From DASSKW01 sp035701115 (lineage in GTDB: Bacteria; Pseudomonadota; Gammaproteobacteria; Natronospirales; REEB76), in the NCBI GenBank assembly GCA_035701115.1, contig DASSOA010000031.1, positions 1-6,776 on the forward strand: DNA of 6,776 nt. Reading direction: 5' to 3'. Made by a program: the position numbers and the translations under genes. Positions within the stretch are counted from its first letter, which is position 1. Each line of letters starts with the position of its first letter. Shown here one piece after another: positions 1 to 4,343 of the stretch. The notes beneath the pieces were generated by a model that ran no database searches, was not told where the DNA came from, and saw only the letters and a list, made by a program, of their open reading frames with translations.

Positions 1-1480
1 TGACCGCCGCCAGTGTTGGCAGCGTGGCTCTGAGATCAATCAGATCGGCCACGCCTTCGCGCAGGTTGTCGCGCGACGTGAGCAGGCTCGTGAGGTTGAT
101 GAAATAGCTGCCGGACGGCGCAATACCCGATGTCGAACCTGGCGGAGGCAGGTCAAAGGTTCGCTCGTAGCCCTTCATGTACAGCGGATCGCTGGTGTTG
201 GTCACGCCATGCAGCGGAAGATCAATTGCCACTACCGCGAAGCACTGGCTGGCAAACGAACCTGCGATCGCCAGCATGTCTTCGCGGTTGCGGGTGATGC
301 CATGCTGGAAAATAACCGTCTTCCAGCCGGCGCCGGGCATAGCACATTTACTCGTCGCATTCGGAATGCTGACCAGAATCGGGATCACATTCGCGGCAAC
401 CGTTGCTTTCGGCATCGGATCAAGCACCGTCGTGTCGCCGCCGCTGCTGGTGTGCCACCAGCCGGTTAACGGCGCCGTCGGGTCGGCCGTGGTCGGAACC
501 GCCGAGTAATACGGCAATGCCACCGTGCCGGCATACAGTTCGGCATCGGCTGCCACTGCCGGCGGCGTTTGACCGCCCGCAGTCAGTGCGTCTGCAACCG
601 TCATGCCGGTGTCCACAATGCCGACGCCTTTTGGCTGCGTGGTCGCAGTGGCACTGGCGGCCATGTCGGCCAGGGTCGTGCCCACAAACTGGGTACTGAA
701 ACTGAAGGTCAGCGCGATGTCGGCGGGATTCACACCCGCACCGGCCGCAACCGCCAATTGCGCCAGCGTGAACTGGGCGACGGGCAACAGCGACGCACTC
801 GGCAACTTGCTTGCATCAATCTTGGTCACATCGCCACCGGCGGCCAGCGCCGGTGCGTCGGCCGCGAGAATCGCCGCGTAGTCGGCGCTCGGCGTCACAG
901 CCGCGCCCGCGGTGTCCTTGATGCCGGTGGTCAGCACGACGAGATAACTAGCCGGGACTGCGGTCGGCTGCCCGCCCACAATCTGAATCGAACTTGCGGC
1001 GAGCGGCTTGAGCGGCGTGATGTTCACCACCGTGCCACCCGAATCCGAACTCGAGGATACGCCGACGCTGTAGTCGGTCCCCGGAATCAGCGGTTTGACA
1101 AATCCCGTGATGGCTTTGGTGGTGGGATCGGTCGTGACCTGGAACACCATGACGTCACTTGCATTCAGACTGCTCTTGTCGACCGCCGCGCTGAAATACG
1201 CGTTGATTACCGACTGGGTGCCGAAGCCGTCGAGATGATTCAGCGCCAGGGTCGGCGCGTTGGCTGCCTGACTCGGATCGAGCACCGGGATGTTCAGGGT
1301 TCCGTCGGTTTTGCCATTGAAATACAGATCGTTCGGAAACGGCATGATGCCGCTCAGGGGTTCGAAGCGCGCATAGAATCCGGCATTCGGATTCGGGCTC
1401 GGGGTGGTCGAGTCGCTGCCTTTGACGCAGGCGACGAGTGCAAAGGGAAGCAAGAGGAATGCAAGCAGAGCACGTTTCAT
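1..1480 (-). CDS. VolA/Pla-1-type lipase lipoprotein, partial (N-terminal 493 residues)
   Basis: The frame is open from the ATG at 1480 to the left edge, so the C-terminus lies outside the window. Residues 1-17 form a lipoprotein signal peptide ending in the lipobox LVAC. Cys18 is the lipidation site and is followed by Val, not Asp, which favours outer-membrane sorting. Residues 35-100 carry the pattern of the bacterial virulence-factor lipase N-terminal domain, with MPFPNDLYF at 46-54 and a DGTLNIP stretch at 60-65. An Ala/Gly-rich stretch covers about 200-250. From about 365 an alpha/beta-hydrolase fold begins: FQHGITRN at 391-398 (oxyanion-hole region) and AIDLPLHG at 418-425. The nucleophile elbow GxSxG should lie just beyond the edge, so catalysis cannot be confirmed. 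The family hydrolyses phospholipids or lysophospholipids at the cell surface. The start is supported by GGAGGT six bases upstream. It is transcribed divergently from rsmD. The family call is from recalled motif resemblance; a general esterase is the alternative. Confidence 0.8.
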   Translation of the reverse strand, partial: MKRALLAFLLLPFALVACVKGSDSTTPSPNPNAGFYARFEPLSGIMPFPNDLYFNGKTDGTLNIPVLDPSQAANAPTLALNHLDGFGTQSVINAYFSAAVDKSSLNASDVMVFQVTTDPTTKAITGFVKPLIPGTDYSVGVSSSSDSGGTVVNITPLKPLAASSIQIVGGQPTAVPASYLVVLTTGIKDTAGAAVTPSADYAAILAADAPALAAGGDVTKIDASKLPSASLLPVAQFTLAQLAVAAGAGVNPADIALTFSFSTQFVGTTLADMAASATATTQPKGVGIVDTGMTVADALTAGGQTPPAVAADAELYAGTVALPYYSAVPTTADPTAPLTGWWHTSSGGDTTVLDPMPKATVAANVIPILVSIPNATSKCAMPGAGWKTVIFQHGITRNREDMLAIAGSFASQCFAVVAIDLPLHGVTNTSDPLYMKGYERTFDLPPPGSTSGIAPSGSYFINLTSLLTSRDNLREGVADLIDLRATLPTLAAV

Positions 1481-1584
1481 TTGTTTACCTCCGTGAACGG
1501 CCGGGTTAGGGTACGCTGGATGCGCGCCGCGGCGCAAGCGGTTACGTATCGTTCACAAGTACTTGAAATTGGTGATGTTGTTGT
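1481..1584. promoter_or_regulatory. Divergent intergenic region between the lipase gene and rsmD
   Basis: This 104-bp spacer must hold the promoters of both divergent genes. A 12-bp perfect palindrome, GCGCCGCGGCGC, lies at 1524-1535. A 7-bp inverted repeat, GTGAACG (1493-1499) and CGTTCAC (1550-1556), brackets the spacer. On the minus strand TTGCGC, 18 bases, then TACCCT (about 1508-1537) is a weak -35/-10 candidate for the lipase gene, overlapping the palindrome. I see no convincing sigma-70 pair for rsmD. The palindrome may be a regulator site, but GC-rich DNA produces such runs by chance. Confidence 0.4.
1487..1492 (-). promoter_or_regulatory. Ribosome binding site of the lipase lipoprotein gene
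   Basis: On the minus strand the sequence GGAGGT lies six bases before the ATG at 1480. This is one of the strongest Shine-Dalgarno matches in the window, and it fixes the start directly in front of a proper lipoprotein signal peptide. Confidence 0.8.
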
Positions 1585-2169
1585 ATGTCCAATCCCGGTC
1601 GGGGCTATCGAAACGAATTCCGGATCATCGGCGGCAATTGGCGGCGGCGAAGGTTGCCGTTTCCTCCGTTACCGGGTATCCGGCCCTCCCCGGATCGCGT
1701 TCGGGAAACGTTGTTCAACTGGCTGCAGGGGTGGCTGCCCGGCGCGCGCTGCCTCGATCTGTTTGCAGGCAGCGGTGCCCTCGGGCTGGAAGCCCTGTCC
1801 CGGGGCGCGGCAAGCTGCGTGTTCGTGGACCAGGAGCGTGCCGCGATTGACGCGTTGCGCGCGCATGTCGCTACGTTGCAGGCACACGGTGCCGGCCTGA
1901 TACAGGCTGACGCAATGGTGTACCTGTCCGGCTCCGCGCAGGCTTTCGACCTGGTGTTCCTGGATCCGCCATTCGCCTCGGATCTGTTGCCGCGCGTGCT
2001 TGCGCGGCTTTCGACCGATGGCTGGCTCGCGCCGGGCGCGCGTGTTTATATGGAGTGTCCGGCGGGTCACATGCCGGTATTGCCCGCCGGCTGGGTTATG
2101 CTGCGCGAATCGCGCGCCGGCAACGTCGCGTACGGGCTGGCGGCGTCCGGAACCGTGCTGCCGGCGTGA
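1585..2169 (+). CDS. rsmD: 16S rRNA (guanine(966)-N(2))-methyltransferase RsmD
   Basis: A 194-residue Rossmann-fold methyltransferase that uses S-adenosylmethionine to methylate N2 of G966 in 16S rRNA during 30S subunit assembly. Family signatures are in order: FRIIGG at 12-17, the RPSPDRVRETLFNWL block at 33-47, motif I (LDLFAGSGALGLEAL, 57-71) for cofactor binding, and the catalytic DPPF motif at 127-130, typical of N2-guanine and N6-adenine methylases. Length matches the usual 180-200 residues. The start is secure because an in-frame TGA sits at 1573-1575 with no other start codon between. GGTGAT at 1571-1576, complementary to the 16S 3' end, is a modest ribosome binding site. It heads a compact cluster with coaD 31 bp downstream, an arrangement also seen in other proteobacteria. 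Confidence 0.96.
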   Translation: MSNPGRGYRNEFRIIGGNWRRRRLPFPPLPGIRPSPDRVRETLFNWLQGWLPGARCLDLFAGSGALGLEALSRGAASCVFVDQERAAIDALRAHVATLQAHGAGLIQADAMVYLSGSAQAFDLVFLDPPFASDLLPRVLARLSTDGWLAPGARVYMECPAGHMPVLPAGWVMLRESRAGNVAYGLAASGTVLPA

Positions 2170-2187
2170 GCCCCGTTACACCGACGC

Positions 2188-2193
2188 AGGAGA
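2188..2193 (+). promoter_or_regulatory. Ribosome binding site deciding the coaD start
   Basis: AGGAGA lies seven bases before the ATG at 2201. The frame is open much further upstream, to about 2000, but that part overlaps rsmD. This site, together with alignment to the CoaD N-terminus, selects 2201. Confidence 0.8.
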
Positions 2194-2200
2194 AAACAAC

Positions 2201-2683
2201 ATGCCCAACAGCATCCTGTATCCCGGTACCTTTGATCCGATTACCAAGGGTCATGCCGACATCGTGCGTCGTGCCACGCGCCTGTTTGATCGCGTGGTGG
2301 TGGCGATCGCAGCGAATCCCGGCAAGGCGCCGGCGTTTCCGCTCGACAAACGCGTGGCGATGGCGCGCATTACGCTCGAAGATCTGCCCAATGTCGAAGT
2401 ATGCGGCTTCGCCGAACTCACCGTCGAGTTCGCCCAGAAGCAGGGCATCCATGCCATTCTGCGAGGGCTGCGTGCAGTGTCGGATTTCGAATTCGAATTC
2501 CAGCTCGCCGCAATGAACCGGCATCTCGGTCCGGAAGTGGAAACCATTTTCATGTCGCCGGCCGAACAGTTCACCTTCATATCATCGAGTCTGGTGCGTG
2601 AGATTGCCGCGCTGGGCGGCGACGTGTCGCGCTTTGTGCACCCGGCGGTAATGGCGGAATTGCAATCCCTGAAGAAGCGCTAA
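2201..2683 (+). CDS. coaD: Phosphopantetheine adenylyltransferase CoaD
   Basis: A 160-residue nucleotidyltransferase (E. coli CoaD has 159) that catalyses the fourth step of coenzyme A synthesis: 4'-phosphopantetheine plus ATP gives dephospho-CoA and pyrophosphate. It acts in the cytosol, normally as a hexamer. The nucleotide-binding signature begins at residue 8 (PGTFDP) and contains the H/TxGH motif TKGH at 15-18, with His18 as the key catalytic residue. ILRGLR at 86-91 supplies Arg88 and Arg91 for phosphate binding. ISSSLVRE at 127-134 is the second conserved ATP-binding element. The reading frame is open back to about 2000, but the upstream part is an overlap with rsmD; the real start has AGGAG in front and matches the family N-terminus (ILYPGTFDP). 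Gaps of 31 bp to rsmD and 33 bp to the next ferredoxin suggest one transcript. Confidence 0.97.
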   Translation: MPNSILYPGTFDPITKGHADIVRRATRLFDRVVVAIAANPGKAPAFPLDKRVAMARITLEDLPNVEVCGFAELTVEFAQKQGIHAILRGLRAVSDFEFEFQLAAMNRHLGPEVETIFMSPAEQFTFISSSLVREIAALGGDVSRFVHPAVMAELQSLKKR

Positions 2684-2691
2684 AATAGCGC
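2677..2691 (+). repeat. Small hairpin spanning the coaD stop codon
   Basis: GCGCTA, AAA, TAGCGC is a perfect 6-bp stem with a 3-base loop, and it includes the TAA stop at 2681-2683. No T-run follows, so it is unlikely to terminate transcription. It could protect the coaD 3' end or tune read-through into the ferredoxin gene. It could also be chance. Confidence 0.45.
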
Positions 2692-2704
2692 CTCAGGCTG
2701 GTTC

Positions 2705-2710
2705 CGGAGG
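2705..2710 (+). promoter_or_regulatory. Ribosome binding site of the 8Fe ferredoxin
   Basis: CGGAGG lies six bases before the ATG at 2717, a near-consensus Shine-Dalgarno sequence. It suggests strong translation of this small protein. Confidence 0.75.
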
Positions 2711-2716
2711 CGGCTG

Positions 2717-2965
2717 ATGGCGCTCAAGATTACCGATGAATGCATCAATTGCGACGTGTGCGAGCCGGAGTGCCCCAATCACGCCATATCGCAGGGCCCG
2801 GAAATCTACGAGATCAACCCCGATCTGTGCACCGAATGCGTGGGGCATTTCGATACGCCGCAATGCCGGCAGGTTTGCCCGGTCGATTGCATTCCGCTTG
2901 ATGAAGCCCATCAGGAAACTCGCGAGCAATTGCTGGAAAAATACCGGCGCCTGACCGGTTCCTGA
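2717..2965 (+). CDS. 2[4Fe-4S] ferredoxin, Allochromatium (Alvin)/YfhL type
   Basis: An 82-residue soluble low-potential electron carrier with two [4Fe-4S] clusters. The first motif is C9-x2-C12-x2-C15-x3-C19-P. The second is C38-x2-C41-x8-C50-x3-C54-P. The eight-residue insertion between C41 and C50 and the C-terminal helix of about 20 residues (around 62-80) mark the Alvin type, and the protein resembles the Allochromatium vinosum ferredoxin along its length as I recall it. By family knowledge, C9, C12, C15 and C54 bind cluster I, and C19, C38, C41 and C50 bind cluster II. C58 is the ninth, non-ligand cysteine. These ferredoxins have very low and unequal potentials; physiological partners are mostly unknown. 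It is the third gene after rsmD and coaD, and coaD-ferredoxin adjacency also occurs in Pseudomonas. Confidence 0.95.
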   Translation: MALKITDECINCDVCEPECPNHAISQGPEIYEINPDLCTECVGHFDTPQCRQVCPVDCIPLDEAHQETREQLLEKYRRLTGS

Positions 2966-2971
2966 AACCGG
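2955..2971 (+). terminator. Possible weak terminator hairpin at the end of the ferredoxin gene
   Basis: CCGGTT, CCTGA, AACCGG forms a 6-bp stem with a 5-base loop. The TGA stop (2963-2965) lies in the loop. Only a loosely T-rich stretch (ATCGTGTTCC) follows, so intrinsic termination is doubtful. It marks the end of the rsmD-coaD-ferredoxin cluster, before the convergent regulator gene. Confidence 0.35.
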
Positions 2972-2997
2972 ATCGTGTTCCTGCCTGTCGGTAAACG

Positions 2998-3023
2998 CAT
3001 GCCCGGGTCATAATGCTGGCATG
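2998..3023. repeat. Inverted repeat in the convergent ferredoxin-regulator spacer
   Basis: CATGCC (2998-3003) and GGCATG (3018-3023) are a perfect 6-bp inverted repeat with a 14-base loop, lying between two convergent 3' ends. On the minus strand it is followed by CGTTTACC, a poor T-tract. It could be a weak bidirectional terminator for the regulator and the ferredoxin. Nothing else is evident in this 94-bp spacer apart from a short T-rich repeat at the regulator end. Confidence 0.25.
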
Positions 3024-3059
3024 TCCGGCGGTACCTGCAACGTGTCTTTTGCAGCGTCT

Positions 3060-3746
3060 TCAGTGCAGGTGTTTTTGCAGGCGCCCGACGTCGGGGATGC
3101 GCACAACATCTTCATGCACTTCGATCAATTCTTCATCGGACAAGGTACGCAGTGTGCGTGACAGGGTTTCGGGCGTCACCGCCAGCTGTGCGGCAATCAC
3201 GATCTTGCGTGCCGGCAAGGTGACCGTGATGGCACCGCGACTGCCTTCCGGTATCAGCGTAAGCAGGTAGTGAACGACGCGGTAGCGGCTGTTCTGCAGT
3301 GTCAGTGCTTCGATTTCATCCCAGTGCGCCTGGATGCGCTGCGCCATTTTTGCCATCACGGCGCGTGAGGTATCGAACGATTCCTTCAGCAGTTCAACGA
3401 ACGCCCGGCATTCGATACTGATCAGTGCGCCGTTCTCGATGCCTGTGCAGTGTACCGGGTAGCGGGGGTCGTCCATGAACATCACGCTTTCCGCGAAACT
3501 CTGGCCCGGACGGATCAGGCGCATGACTTTTTCCTGGCCGTCCGCCGATACGCGATACAGCTTCACCGCGCCTGACTGCAACACGAAGAAGGCGTGGGCG
3601 GGATCGCCCTGGCTGAACAGCAGTTCCGCGGCATTGAACCCCCGTATGTGGACATGCGCGAGAATGCGCGCACGCTGGCCTTCGCTGAGTGCCGCGAACA
3701 GGTAATGGTGGCGCAAATCGCGCGCCAGCTGGGCAGGATCGTTCAT
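3060..3746 (-). CDS. Crp/Fnr-family transcriptional regulator, DNR-like (NO/anaerobic sensing type)
   Basis: A 228-residue regulator (Pseudomonas DNR has 227). Residues about 15-125 form the cyclic-nucleotide-type sensor beta-roll, with QGDPAHAFFVLQSG at 46-59 and FAESVMFMD at 84-92, which strongly recall DNR. About 127-158 is the long dimerisation helix (DEIEALTLQN). About 160-228 is the winged helix-turn-helix. The recognition helix (TPETLSR, 191-197) keeps the E-x2-SR triad (E193, S196, R197) that reads the FNR half-site TTGAT. Only Cys100 and Cys113 are present, so there is no N-terminal FNR Fe-S motif. His13-His14 sit where DNR has its proposed haem-ligand histidines. Role inferred: haem-mediated NO control of denitrification or detoxification genes. 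An in-frame TAA upstream leaves ATG 3746 as the only start; its Shine-Dalgarno is very weak. It is divergent from fdxA with a shared FNR/DNR box. Confidence 0.9.
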   Translation of the reverse strand: MNDPAQLARDLRHHYLFAALSEGQRARILAHVHIRGFNAAELLFSQGDPAHAFFVLQSGAVKLYRVSADGQEKVMRLIRPGQSFAESVMFMDDPRYPVHCTGIENGALISIECRAFVELLKESFDTSRAVMAKMAQRIQAHWDEIEALTLQNSRYRVVHYLLTLIPEGSRGAITVTLPARKIVIAAQLAVTPETLSRTLRTLSDEELIEVHEDVVRIPDVGRLQKHLH

Positions 3747-3773
3747 GCGATGGCACCGGACACGCGTGTGAGC

Positions 3774-3779
3774 TTAATC
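3774..3779 (-). promoter_or_regulatory. Candidate -10 element of the DNR-like regulator gene
   Basis: With the FNR/DNR box at the class II position -41.5, the -10 hexamer should fall exactly here. The minus strand reads GATTAA, which keeps the important second-position A but matches only three of six bases. Transcription would start near 3767 and give a leader of about 20 bases. The prediction rests on geometry, not on a strong sequence match. Confidence 0.3.
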
Positions 3780-3801
3780 ACCTGCAACCGCTCCCGCAAG
3801 C

Positions 3802-3815
3802 TTGATATGTATCAA
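3802..3815. promoter_or_regulatory. Perfect FNR/ANR/DNR box (TTGAT-N4-ATCAA)
   Basis: TTGATATGTATCAA is an exact match to the palindromic FNR-family consensus; the symmetry extends one base each side (CTTGAT...ATCAAG, 3801-3816). It lies between the divergent DNR-like regulator and fdxA, centred 62 bases from the regulator ATG and 73 bases from the fdxA ATG. The regulator's own recognition helix has the E-x2-SR residues that contact this half-site, so autoregulation is likely. A separate FNR/ANR protein encoded elsewhere could also bind. Confidence 0.85.
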
Positions 3816-3837
3816 GGCCGTCCGGCAACGGGGGCCG

Positions 3838-3843
3838 CATGCT
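3838..3843 (+). promoter_or_regulatory. Candidate -10 element of fdxA
   Basis: This is the class II position relative to the FNR/DNR box on the plus strand. The hexamer CATGCT keeps the second-position A and sixth-position T of the consensus but is otherwise weak, as expected for an activator-dependent promoter. Transcription would start near 3850. The nearby TA-rich run at 3850-3859 (TAATGATATT) is an alternative -10 that would put the box near -55. Confidence 0.3.
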
Positions 3844-3881
3844 TGCTGCTAATGATATTTCGCGTGTGAGGTCGAGCCGGC

Positions 3882-4205
3882 ATGACGCATGTGGTAACCG
3901 AGAATTGTGTCAAGTGCAAATATACCGATTGCGTGGAAGTCTGCCCGGTGGATTGTTTTCACGAAGGGCCGAATTTTCTGGTGATCGATCCCGAGGCCTG
4001 CATTGACTGTACCCTGTGCGTGGCGGAATGCCCGGCTCAAGCAATATTCCTCGACGAAGACGTGCCCGCGGGGCAGGAACACTTTCTCGCCATCAACGCG
4101 GAACTGTCGCCGCTCTGGCCGGTGATAGACAGGAAAATCCCGGCACCGGACGACGCCGACAAATGGAACGGAGTGGCGGGCAAGCTCCCGCTGCTCGAGC
4201 GCTGA
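3882..4205 (+). CDS. fdxA: 7Fe ferredoxin FdxA ([3Fe-4S][4Fe-4S], Azotobacter FdI type)
   Basis: A 107-residue soluble electron carrier closely resembling Azotobacter vinelandii ferredoxin I (106 residues). Nine cysteines are present: C9, C12, C17, C21, C25, C40, C43, C46 and C50. By family knowledge C9, C17 and C50 bind the [3Fe-4S] cluster, and C21, C40, C43 and C46 bind the [4Fe-4S] cluster. C12 and C25 are non-ligand. The signature CVKCKYTDCVEVCPVDC at 9-25 and the CIDCTLCVAECP motif at 40-51 are intact. The C-terminal extension (about 58-107, ending GKLPLLER) is also FdI-like. In other bacteria FdxA is linked to oxidative-stress response and NADPH-ferredoxin reductase; partners here are unknown. 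GAGGT nine bases upstream supports the start. It is divergent from the DNR-like regulator with an FNR/DNR box between them, so control by low oxygen or NO is likely. ggt follows 138 bp downstream with its own promoter candidate. Confidence 0.96.
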   Translation: MTHVVTENCVKCKYTDCVEVCPVDCFHEGPNFLVIDPEACIDCTLCVAECPAQAIFLDEDVPAGQEHFLAINAELSPLWPVIDRKIPAPDDADKWNGVAGKLPLLER

Positions 4206-4250
4206 ACCGGTTGCCTGAAAGCGTTCGTACCTGCGGGTGAGCCGGGTGGA

Positions 4251-4267
4251 AATCCGGCATCCGGATT
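4251..4267 (+). repeat. Perfect 7-bp inverted repeat between fdxA and ggt
   Basis: AATCCGG, CAT, CCGGATT forms a tight hairpin 46 bases after the fdxA stop. There is no T-tract behind it, so a classical intrinsic terminator is not supported. Its right arm overlaps TTGACG (4266-4271), a -35-like hexamer without a good partner -10. It could be an operator or a transcript-end hairpin. Confidence 0.35.
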
Positions 4268-4289
4268 GACGGTGCGACAGCAAGGTCAT

Positions 4290-4318
4290 TTGGCCGGGTG
4301 CGCGGGGAGTGTTATCGT
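4290..4318 (+). promoter_or_regulatory. Candidate sigma-70 promoter of ggt
   Basis: TTGGCC (4290-4295), a 17-base spacer, then TATCGT (4313-4318) preceded by the extended -10 dinucleotide TG at 4310-4311. Each hexamer matches four of six consensus bases. The predicted start is near 4325 and gives a leader of about 19 bases, just enough for the AGGAG ribosome binding site at 4333-4337. Confidence 0.45.
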
Positions 4319-4343
4319 CACGCCTCCCGACCAGGAGTGACGC

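Noticed and set aside
569..1900. Long plus-strand open frame of 443 codons opposite the lipase gene and across the rsmD start
   Set aside because: It lies antisense to a gene with a clear lipoprotein signal and family domain, then overlaps rsmD in another frame. Its product is Arg/Gly/Cys-rich with no recognisable domain, typical of shadow frames in GC-rich DNA.
2000..2200. Upstream extension of the coaD reading frame
   Set aside because: It overlaps the rsmD C-terminus out of frame, has no family similarity, and lacks the good ribosome site found before 2201.
2486..2501. Tandem GAATTC-like repeat
   Set aside because: It simply encodes the conserved FEFEF stretch of CoaD.
4266..4294. TTGACG as the ggt -35 element
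   Set aside because: No acceptable -10 lies 16-18 bases downstream; the TTGGCC/TATCGT pair with an extended TG fits better.
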